Assembly (NCBI GenBank): GCA_947579605.1
Contig: OX388322.1
Location: 3,224,001-3,288,000, forward strand
DNA: 64,000 bases
Origin: Athripsodes cinereus
Lineage: Eukaryota; Arthropoda; Insecta; Trichoptera; Leptoceridae
Direction of reading: 5' to 3'
Shown here: positions 35,901 through 47,900 of the stretch, piece by piece
Layout: the number at the start of each line of letters is the position of its first letter
How positions within the stretch are numbered: the first letter of the stretch is position 1
Translations under genes and position numbers: made by a program
The notes under the pieces: model-generated
What the model was told of the DNA's origin: nothing
Seen by the model: the letters and a program-made list of their open reading frames with translations, nothing else
The model's database searches: none

Positions 35901-38900
35901 GTATCTACAAGTAGAAGCCTAGGCTCGACAAACACATCCACCAATCTTCTGAATGAGATAAACAAAGTCAACAAGTCCTGCTTCTACGAAAGAGCTATCA
36001 GCGTCGCGGAACACGTTAGCTTGAATCGACTCCTCGAGGATCTTCGGAAAATCAACCTATAACAATATTCAGACTGAGACTTCGTTCTTCCAACAGAGCT
36101 TCTCGCGCTCTTTAGATTAATGATTCATCAAACAGCGCTGAAGAATTAATCATAATCATGATTTTTTCCAGTTTATTCAAGATGTTGAGACAAGTGACAA
36201 CATCTATATCATTTCCTTATCATAAAGATTACAAGTCTTTGCCGAATGCGTTAGAGCACATCATCAGGTCAGTATTATGTATATCGCGTTAGATAAAATA
36301 ATTAACCATCAGTTCTTTGTTTGTAAAATTGGATTACCCTCTGATTAATCCAGCACGCATATTGTGAACGCCACCTATATTTTTTATATTTATAACAAAT
36401 TATTGTTTGGGGCGGTTCGGGGCTGTAACTAAACATTGCGTACAATAATAGAGGGGTGACTCACTTTCCGTCGCTAATAGTAATTGTTGTAGGCTAGTAA
36501 TGTTTACTGTACTCATTTTGCTTTCCATTAATATGTATTGTACCTAATAACGAGTTTGACCTTAGCGTGTCGAATTAAAACATACTGACCACTGTTGTTA
36601 ATTATAATTATATCTGTCTCTGCAAGGATTGATTCGCACACGTCACGAAAATTTCGCTTTTTATTTTTTTTTCAATTAATTCGTGTTGCCACATGCTTGC
36701 TACACCCATCATTTCGTTTTATATCACGGATACGGTAGTTTTTTAAAAAAGTTTATTTTTGTTTCCGTGGAGTACTAGTGGAATACAACAAGGATCCCAT
36801 TTAAAGTTTTCGTTAAACACCACGTGTAAGAGTTATAACATCAATTCAATAGTGATGCTACCCATTCTGAGTGTTTTATTTTATTCAGGCACAGAAATGG
36901 TGAACCGTATGTTCTTTACGTGCAGTAGTACCTATTAGTTTACAAGCTACTGTACTTATGGTAGATGCCTTGACATTATCTATAGTAATTGTTGTTGAAA
37001 TAACTTTATTTCTCGGATATTTCAGGAGTCCAAGGACTCCTATTTATCCGTTTAGGTGACAATTTATTAATATTTGAACTCTCTCCAGTCTAATAATTAT
37101 CTATAGTAAATAGGAAACAGTATATACAAATATTCATATTAATTATATGGACATCTTCTTTCCCTTCTCCTAGTTGTATAGGGAACCTAATGCGCCTAGA
37201 TACTTCGTCCAAAGGTCCACGTCAATTGCCACTGCTTCTAGGACATCTGAGCACATCAAATCAAGCCTCTAAGCACACGTGCTTCAATATCTAGCTGCCT
37301 TTGCCAGTTTTTTTTGGGTGGCCCATCGACCTTCTGCCCTCTCTCACAGCTCCTCAGCAAATTGACTTATATAAAATAGTTATTAACCAGCGGACCAAGT
37401 GCATGTAATAAACATGTAAGTCGCCTTCTCCTTGAACAGTTGTATTATCCTTTCATTTCCTTGAGCAAGCAATAAGACAGGGGCTATGCAATCAGAACCC
37501 GCAGTGGAAATGTATTATATTTTAGCACTATTGTATTTCTGTTTATCGTTTACCTCTTTGGAATTTTCATCTCTTTATTAATTAACTGCGTTAACTGTAT
37601 TATGATTTTTTATGATATTGTGTTTGGCATCCCATATTATTATTAGATATAGGTATAAATGTTATGCATATACCATAAACATAATATGTGGGCATACCTT
37701 CCATTTCTCCTGCTGTATGGTGTATATTATTATTATTATTATCCTTTGATCTCTCTCTCTCTCTCACTATACGCGTTTGTTTATATTATTATAGGTATGA
37801 TGTATTATTTAATATCTGCTATGTTGCTTGCTGTATTCTCTATCTACCCATATTACTTTCATACATATTGTGTTGCCGCTAAATAGTTGAATCAGCCAGT
37901 TAACTAAATGGCTAGTCTGTTAGATAAATGAGAATTCAATTGTACCTATGTCTAGCAGTTTCGTTGAATCATACCTAACGACTCGCCAAACGTTCTATGT
38001 TCTGCCTGATCCAAGCTAGCTATATATTTTTTTTTTTTTTAAAGATATATCTGGGTTTTGTTATAAACCCAAATACAACCTTATACACCTTTCACACTAA
38101 GCTAAAAGCTTGTGCCGTGAAAGGGGAGTTTGCCGGCACCTGGGATCGAACCACGGACCCCTTGTTCTGAAGGCCGAGACTCTACCCCCAGGCTACCGAC
38201 GAACTCCAATATGTACGCCTTTTGTACAAATTTATTTTGAAAATAAAATGTTTATTATTATTATAGTTGACACTGTGGCGCTAGGGTGGTTTTGACAATC
38301 CGGCTAGATTTCTATTATAGTGTGTTCACACGGGGAAAATATCCCCAGGAACCTCCAAAATAAAAGAACATAAATTATTCAGACACGTGAACGAATGAAT
38401 GATAATTATTGACATTTCCTGACATCCGATGACATCTCCAAGAAAAAGGTTAGATAATCAGGCCCGTTGCATTACCATAGCATCACATACATTTCGTTTG
38501 GTGTCGTTGGGTCCACTCTTTCTACTATATCTATCTCGACGTCCACTATTTTTAAAACTACGTCAAAATCCAAGCTCACCTGACAGATTGAATTTGTTTC
38601 GGTGGAACGTTTCATGTTTATGGACATTCAACGGATTTTGTTTTTCATGCAAGCGAAATCGTCTAGCTATGTCGTTTCGTGTGAACACAACGCAATCGTC
38701 TAGCCATTCGGTTAACTGGCTATTTCACTATCGACCGGCGACATATACAAAACTTTACACACCTACATTTATACATTTAGTATTCAATTTATAAATAAAT
38801 TATTATCATTCTCAGACGCTTGCGTACATTAAAATATAATATGGATGATCTTATGCAACAATGTGTCAAGTCACAACAACCTCATCAAACTGAGATGCCT

Positions 38901-41900
38901 AATAGGTGTTTTGTGTTGAGTTAACGCGATCTATTAATACCATCATATTGATCGATCTCTCATTACATACTTCCTTGCTTTCATTACATTCTTTCGTTTT
39001 CTCCACATTCATGTCATTTCATATACATGCACGTGGATTTCTCATACCCAACACGCGACCGTCCTTCAAAATTTAATTAAGTTTAAGCTACAGAACGTCT
39101 TCTAAGAACTAATACCTTAACAACTACACAGTAAATAATATAATTAGTTAGGTGCGTTTATCCATAAATAACATATTTTTATATTTGAATTCCTGAATGG
39201 CATAAATAGGTGGTTTAATTACCTGAATATTGAAGAGAGACCCACCTCACACCCGGATATCTCGGGAGTCGTTAAACCTGAATAATTGAAAATTACCTGC
39301 TAATTCTTTTTCTTTTGATTTCTGCAACATGATACATTGGTTCACAACGTTGCAATAATATTATCTCGCGGTGGATTTAATCTCTGATCTCCGACCAACA
39401 ACAGCATACCTATCTTGTTCTTGTATACCGTCGGTGTGCTCACGAAACCTCCTATGTGCAATTTATCAACATTTTACAGGAGATCAAAAAAACTGTTTTA
39501 CTGGGTGACTTTTTTATGTGTGATTCGTTACGTGGAATGTGTAATAGAAATTCTTTAGTATTTTGAGTTTCTAGGCATGATTCGTACATTATTAAACGTT
39601 CAGTTTCAATTGCGACGCTTCAGATTTGATTTTGTGCTGAAACCTGGAAAAAAATATCAAGTGAAAACTCTCGAACGATGATGATGTTGACACTTGAGTT
39701 GAACAGCGATAGAGTAGTAGTTAGTACACAAAACAGAATATTTAAAATATGTATATAGTATGTAATACATAGAGTAACCATTTAAAAATCGCATGTCGAC
39801 GTTCTTCTTTGAGTATCTACGGCTACCACTACCACTTCCTTTGTAGAATATTATTATTTGTCTCTTACATTATTATCTGATAGGTGAAATGTCATATTTG
39901 TATGCCTTCAGCGGAGTCCCGGGCAAAAAATAGGCCTCCATTGAGAGACAGTCAGACTGTCACCAGCTTCAGAAGTAAATTAAAAATTGAATTCTTCACT
40001 GCCACCCTTGAGACGGTCTAGGTACTGTTAAACGGCGTCAAAATAAAATCATCCAGAATCATCATCATCATCATTATTATTATCACTGACAGTAAGACGA
40101 TTCTTACAAGGATCATTACAGCTGAAAGTCAATGCGATCCCAGAAGATAACCTTAAACGATATCCAAACGGCAACATAACTACAATATATCTTCAATTTT
40201 TCTTACAAACTCCGCATACGTCACGTTAAAGATATCAATTTCTACAGCCAGACATTTGAATATCCCTTCCTACTGGGGAATTTACCAATATTTTTATATA
40301 ATTTGCCAACATGTTAGATTTCACGAATTATCCTAGAAAAAGCAGAAAGTAAGATATTTAATTTTTCAATAACTTTTCCGTGGATATATTATATCAGTGT
40401 AGGTTTAAGTTATTTCATCCTTAAATTGCCAACATGTTAGATTTCACGAATTATCCTAGAAAAAGCAGAAAGTAAGATATTTAATTTTTCAATAACTTTT
40501 CCGTGGATATATTATATCAGTGTAGGTTTAAGTTATTCCATCCTTAAATGCGGCTCGACGATAAGAATAATTTGATATCAATAACTCGTTTTTGAAAAAA
40601 AATCACACATAGGAGGTTTCATGGATCCACCGATGACAATATAGGTATGTATTAGCTATTTTTGTTTTTTCTCACTGTATGTATGAATATTTCACAGTTT
40701 ATTCTGCATTTATTATCCTTTTTCTGCTCGCATTCATTACATTTGCATGTTGAAATATGTACACTTATTAAAAATAATGCAACATGCGAGTATACCATCT
40801 TGTGTTCTATCACACTGAAATGTGTCTTTCTCTCTCATGTCTGAGGATGGAAGCAGCATTAGACCTTCTTGATAATCTCTCTCCACTCGTATCTACCCTG
40901 AGCCATGCGAAGAGCTTCCGAAACAGAAGATCCTATTTATTTAACTTATTAATCCAGTAAATCCTATTTTACCCAGGGACTCAACATAAAATTAAGTTAT
41001 GTATAATGGCGTATTTGGTTATCGTTGTCCAAAGACAATTCGTAAGTCTTGTCTAACTTCTAATGGCCGGTTTCAATAATCAATCTATCCGCTACTGTCG
41101 ATTGAAATCTATTGTGTTCTATATTTTAAATCATACATTTCAATCGACAGTCACGGATAGATAGGTTATTGAAACCGGCCAATTGTGCATACATGGTTCA
41201 CTAATTAAGATGTCTGATTGGTTATGACACCTACTATGTCCACTGTGTCGGTGTTTAGGTAGTAGAATTCCATATCGAAATAAATAAAACAAGCGTTTTA
41301 TTCTACTATTGATTTAATTTACGAGAGAGACGTCTTTCGTCTTATGAGGACATTGTCATTGATTGACAATGTCCTCATAAGACGAAAGACGTCTCTCTCG
41401 TAAATTAAATCAATAGTAGAATAACATAAGACGAAAGACGTCTCTCTCGTAAATTAAATCAATAGTAGAATAACATAAGACGAAAGACGTCTCTCTCGTA
41501 AATTAAATCAATAGTAGAATAACATAAGACGAAAGAGTCTCTCTCGTAAATTAAATCAATAGTAGAATAACATAAGACGAAAGACGTCTCTCTCGTAAAT
41601 TAAATCAATAGTAGAATAACATAAGACGAAAGACGTCTCTCTCGTAAATTAAATCAATAGTAGAATAACATAAGACGAAAGACGTCTCTCTCGTAAATTA
41701 AATCAATAGTAGAATAACATAAGACGAAAGACGTCTCTCTCGTAAATTAAATCAATAGTAGAATAAAACGCTTGTTTTATTTATTTCACCTACTATGTGT
41801 TGTGCTCAAATCCAGTTAAACAAAAAAAAACTAAATATCGTAAATATTTGAAATAAATGCATTTAATCCTGAAAGAAGTGATGAAATTTAGTATAGAGGG

Positions 41901-44900
41901 TGTTGGTTTCCATGTCACTTTGTAGAAAAGGGTGTCCATAAAAGACGTATCAACAAACAAATTTGAATAAACGAACGATTTTTCTCATTTGCGTGAATGA
42001 AGATATTGATAATATTATATTATTACTCAACAGACACCTCATCTGTGCAACCAGCACACCTTCAGTAAGAAACTGGTGCCCCAGTGCCTATGAATCGAGT
42101 TAGGCTGGTTTAAGTCCACTTTTCCCATGGTACGTTCACAAATCCCACTAATTCTTGTTTTAAACTAATATGTTTGACTTATAATATATTAAAGGTATAT
42201 AATATATATCGTTTATTGCAATAATAAATAAATATAATATATGTCGTGCTACGCATTAAATAATCGCGGTGTAAGAAGTTCATACTAGCTAATGTTCCAA
42301 TATCCATTTGTTGTCTATGAGTCTTCCATAATAATAATAATAATTGTACGTTACAAAGAACACGTGACTAGCTGGTGCACTCGGCCCAACATCGTATGAT
42401 TCTCATTCCCTTGAAGAATAACCGTTAAACGTTTCTTGTCCCGATCGCGTCCTCTTGCAGTCAGTTGAATTCGGACCATGGTGACGTAATTACCTCCCGC
42501 CTGGCTTCTTAGCCATGCCATAATGTTGGCGCGAAATCGTTCGTTTCAATTCAAAATTGTATATTGTATTTAATTATTTATATTGTATAAATATCTATCT
42601 GTCCGGTCCAGTTAATTAATAACTCATCTTACGAGTAAAGGTAGTGATAATTCAGTGAAAAGGACGTAACGATAATGTCGTCACGCAACGTGTATTTTTG
42701 TAAATTTCTCCGTAAAGTAAATTGGAAACAATGTTTATCAAAGAATAGTACAATATGTGGTCAAAGTGATAATACCGTATAAAATAAAGGAATGATTAAT
42801 ATTGCATTGCCATCAGCAGAAAAACTTCAATGTCTTATAATAATGATCACCATAATTAAGTTATTCGTGGAAATGCTATCCGATAATACTCTAAATCGTT
42901 GCATAAAACATATATGATTGTTTCGAGGATAACGCAACAAGTGCAATAAATCAACAGTTGGAATAATTATAGTTTGCACAGAATATACTACTTCGAGTAA
43001 CAGGAACCTTCCCTGATAGAGGCTTCGTCCGTGGCAAAATAGAGAAAGGAATGTGGAACTATCAAAGTGATATATGACCACCTGTTCGCGATCCGTGGGA
43101 GTACCTTAATATCAACACCTGTAGTGGAAAGAGAAGGCTTTGCACAGTCATCTGGCTGTGATATTCTTATCTCATGCGGAATCCTTCGTTTCAAGGAGAG
43201 CAATTGACATCATGTGCTAGGAATCAGGAGTCCCTTGCGTTTGTCATCTTGCGTATAGAATATTTCAACCCAAGTGTAGCGACCCGTAGTTTCATTATAG
43301 GATAACCACTGTCTCGTTTGTACATGCGACCAATTGTAGTTGAAAATCTTGTAAGTACCAAAATAATATATTATGTATGTATTCCAAAGGCCTGATAACA
43401 TATCTGAACAGACCAAAACCTTATGATTGTATATGTATAACTATCTAATCTATTTGTCTTTTTACATTGTCACTGTTACCTGTAACTGTTATCTCAATAT
43501 AATTGAAGCATTGTTTATGTTGAATAGTAATGTCTGTTGGTTAACGTATTTTATAATGGAGTCGATAACAGAATTTCAAGTCAGAAATGTTCGGGATCTT
43601 CCATATGTAACAGTTTGCTAAAGTCATAAATTCTTTTGCGATAATTTGGATTGAATAATCCTTCATTATTCTTAAAGTAGTATTCGTATCTGAGTATGTA
43701 ACCTCTAGTTTAATTCTCATTTCTAGTAATGGTGTTCCGTGGTTTTTTTATTATATAAACTAAAGCGAATGCTTGTGATAATTTATACTTACATATATCC
43801 ACGGCTCCAATAAATAAATAATGTAACTTGCCAAGTAAATAAACTCACCATTGTAAAAGGTTGACAATGCTTATATTTAGATCTGTTCTCTGTACCATGT
43901 ATATTAATATGTTTATGTAATTATGTATATTTCACAATGCCACTTTTATTTCAATATAATATGTCTGTTATAACCTCAAAATATGTTTTCGTATCTCATA
44001 ATTATAGTAATTCCCCAATGATATACACAGCGTGTATTGATGACCAACAATAAAAGTACCATTAAATAGTTATTCCCGGTTCAATTCCGGAACAAGATTT
44101 ACATATAAATGTTTGATTATCAATGACAAGCTCAGGTTTGAATCCTGATTGTAACTATATGGGATAAATGTCTAACAAGGAGTATCTATTATTGAAATGT
44201 GTACTATAATATAACCTGGAAATAAGTATCAATCTGAAATAATGTCTACTTGGAGAGTTAACCTATGTTGCTTAAGCCTGGATTAGTTAATCCACTGAGA
44301 TAAATACTTAACTGAAGAATCACTATGGATTTCAATTGCTTAAATTACCTATATATATTCTGTAGTAATGATATGATGACCATAAGAAAATGATGAAACC
44401 GAAGGATAAGGAATTCTCTGAACTTTATGTAAGTATATCTATGTACCTGTCACTCACACAATACATTCCTCTTGCAGACTAAGTAGAATCATACCTAGAC
44501 ATGAACTTGAGCCAATATATTAATCTTTATATACTTTCTCTAAATATAATTTCTATTCTATGTGTTTCGCTTACGTACATTGCAAAATGTATGTAGCGAA
44601 GCTGGGGGTTACGAGCCAATTTATATACTTTTCTTATGTACAATTCATGTAAATTCATTTCTTTAAATAATTGATAAAAGATTCTTTTGATAAATATGTA
44701 TGTAATGAAGTGATGCGATCGTCCCAGTGGGACGATATCGTATCAATTTGGGGGCATCGTTTCGGGATATTATGAATTGTATATTCATAGACCCTGGAAT
44801 TTTAAATGTATTGTGTGGTGAATATACCTAATCGTGAAGTTCAGAATTCTTATCTTTATTGTGTAATAATGTGTATTGATATTAATTGAAAATGTAATAA

Positions 44901-47900
44901 TTTTAATGTGTGTATGTATATGAAAACAATTTTAAAAATGAAACAGGAATCGTAAAATAGATAATTTAAATGTCCGTATTTAAAAAATAAATGTATTGGT
45001 GTATAGCGCAAACGTTTGTCGCGAGTATTGTTATAATGTAAAGTAAAAAATCGATGCCGCATGAGAAAGAATTGTATTGTAGAGAATATTCCATCGTAAT
45101 GTTTCGTATTAAGCGGTAAACAAAACTTCGCAAACCGACCAACATAACATAATGAATATTATGATATAGTGTGTATCTATAATACATCGCGCGCTAAGAA
45201 AAGATCGTATCAGTAAGAGACCGATAATATTAGTATACCGCAGTATACATACCTACCTATACAACGTGTAGTATGTACCATCGAGAGCGCGTATGCAGAA
45301 CACAATTGGGTGCAGTCAGTTTTTAAAATAGTGTAAACTATTCCGTTCGTAGGGAGAAGTCCGTTATTAAGAAATAAAACACAGCATAGTATGTACGTAC
45401 CTATGCGTCGCGAGAGAAAAGGACAGTATACAACATACCTCAACATAATAGTAATATGAATACGCGAATTGGGAACTCCAGATTACTAGTAAAATGTATA
45501 GTTGAAAATAATAATATTGGAATGAAACGAAATAATATGTACCCATAGTGTTATGTGTATAATAAACCAAAGTGTACAAAGAACTTTACCGGTAAGCAGA
45601 ATTTTGTTGTAATGTTATTTTAATAGTAAATTCATTTTCGAACTGAGAAAAAAAAAATCGATGTTAAATATTAAATTGAATTAAATTTTTTGAAACAGTA
45701 AAATGTTGCATTTGGAATAAATATCTTTATTGAACTCTTGGAGAAATAATATTAAATGAGCGTTGTTGTGTAAAATTATGCGTAGTAGAGTTTTGATAAG
45801 AATATAAATGTGCGTACGTAGTGATGTGACGAAATAATAATGATGAATAATATTAAACAAATATTTTTGTTTTAAGAAAATTAAAGTTAAAAATAAATCG
45901 AAATGAATAATGTTAAACCCTTCACGACCGTTCACGAAATTTAAAAAATAAATCCACTTAACCCTTAGTGAAACCTGACCGAATTTGTTAACCCTTTGTG
46001 AATAATAATTGAATTTTTTTTAATGTCAAGTATATGTGAACTGTTACTGAATTTTTGAATTTAGTAAAGAAACAGTTAACCCTTTGATGACCATCGTTGA
46101 AAATTTTGACATTAACGTAAAAAGTAGGATGATGTTTGTAAAAGTTTTTGTGAAATAAAGAAGTAACCATGTAACGATCTAGATTTTTTTTGTTGAATAT
46201 TAACCCTTTGTGTTCGGAATGTGTTATCTTTGTGAAGTAATTAATTTTCTTGAAATGTAATAATGTGACTTTTGCGGCTTATTACCATCGTGAAATATTG
46301 AAGTAACCTATGCCTTGTTTATTTGAGAACTGAGTCCGATTAGTGAATTATTCCGTTAAGGTAAACTAACGAACGCTCTTTGATAAAAAAATGAGTTATG
46401 TTTATGTAATATGTAAAGCCGTGATAGGAGAGATGTGTTTAAATACTTTTTTGTGACCTTTTTGTGTAATCAATATAGAGACGATGTTATCTGGATGTGT
46501 GAAAGATAAATCGTAATGCTCTTTTTGATGAATGTAGACAATGTGATTGCTAATCGTTCATGCCTATTATTTTGAAGTTTGAGTTTATATGACGTTTAAT
46601 TCCGCGTAGGACACGTAGTAATCTCTTATGAATTGTAATTGGAAATGTTTGGATGTAGTATATCCTTGTTGAATTAAATAATTTTGTGACTTTGTGTAAA
46701 AGTTGTTTATGTTGCTTGAATACATTGGAAAATGTGATAGAACATTTTGACATTGAACGGAATGGCTTATGAAAGACACAGAATAAAACCTGTAGTGGAA
46801 TGTTGGCTACAGATATTCAATGGGATAATTTTGATTAATTGTATGTTAGTGAATAAAGATGATGTATGAATCTGTTTATGAAAGGTGAGCCCTGTATGAA
46901 GAAGTAAATGTTGAATTTGAATAATGATGTATATTAGAATTTATTGAACTTGTAACTTGTATATTGTGTAGCAAAGATCGAAAGTTGTTCAATGTATTTG
47001 TCATGTATTAAGCCTATGTGAGGGTAGCTCCCTCTGAGATTATCTCTATGTGAGAAATCTGTCTCTGTGTGAGAACTGTGTCTATGTAATATGCGTAGAA
47101 GGATTTGACGCCAATAATGAATATCGGTTACTGTAAATGTGATTGCAGTCGTCGTGATGTACCATTATGTCATGTCTGCGTATAAATTGTTTTTCTAATA
47201 TGTATATGTCCTTATTATGTATGATTTCTTTCTGTGCTTTGCCAATATCTTTGTATGGTACATGGTACATGAAATCACTTGTATATGAGTGCTATTAAGC
47301 TTAATGGGTTAAATGAAGCGTAAATGTAGTATCTCTAATTCCATCTATACAAAATTGTTTATATCTATTTAAATTCCTTTATGTTGCTTTTCCCTTGTTG
47401 GATACATGTAACCGGAATCGAAAATGATGTAAACCAACTTCTTAAGTATGTAACTTTTGTTTTATATGTTTGTCATGTTTAAAATATTAACTTGTCGTCG
47501 ATCGTAGTAAATGAATCCATTAATGAAACGTACGTATAATGAGAAATTGAAAGATAGAATTTTATCGCCAATGTAAAACGAACCGTATATTGTAACGTAA
47601 TAACGATCCTGAGTTTCTATAGAATTGTATTGTAAAATGTTTAAAGTTGTTGTTTTCATAACCTGTGTTTTTCATATACATGCACATATGCACCTGTCTA
47701 TATATATATACACTAGGGTGGAACGAAATTTTTTTTTCTCGAATTTGAATTTGGAATAGTTGTATTTAGTTGCCTTTTGCCATCAATTGCCTGCATTAAA
47801 AATATAAATATTATCAGACAACGGTAAGAGCCCCCGCCAAGACATCGAATATTTACAAAAAGGACAATTTAGGGGCTATTTGCGCGGCCTACAAAATAAT

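Noticed and set aside
36228..36285. Another CTGATGATG on the minus strand (near 36257-36273) followed by a hairpin
   Set aside because: The GAAA segment is replaced by GGCAAAG and no stem III or stem I could be drawn, so it is not called a hammerhead. It may be a decayed relative.
38041..38208. tRNA gene suggested by A and B boxes
   Set aside because: No acceptor stem or anticodon arm closes, and the same sequence recurs in several SINE copies with a common non-tRNA body.
41379..41765. Array of eight 49-bp repeats as a CRISPR array
   Set aside because: The repeats are contiguous without spacers and lie in an animal intron inside a foldback element.
42827..43621. Several short open frames, duplicated exactly at 51384-52178
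   Set aside because: They are duplicated because they lie in the LTRs; sizes are as expected by chance and no motif is present, so they are not called genes.
44749..44768. Assignment of a specific tRNA primer for the LTR element
   Set aside because: Only the first seven bases (TGGGGGC) agree with a tRNA-Pro site. The rest needs gaps, so the primer is left open.
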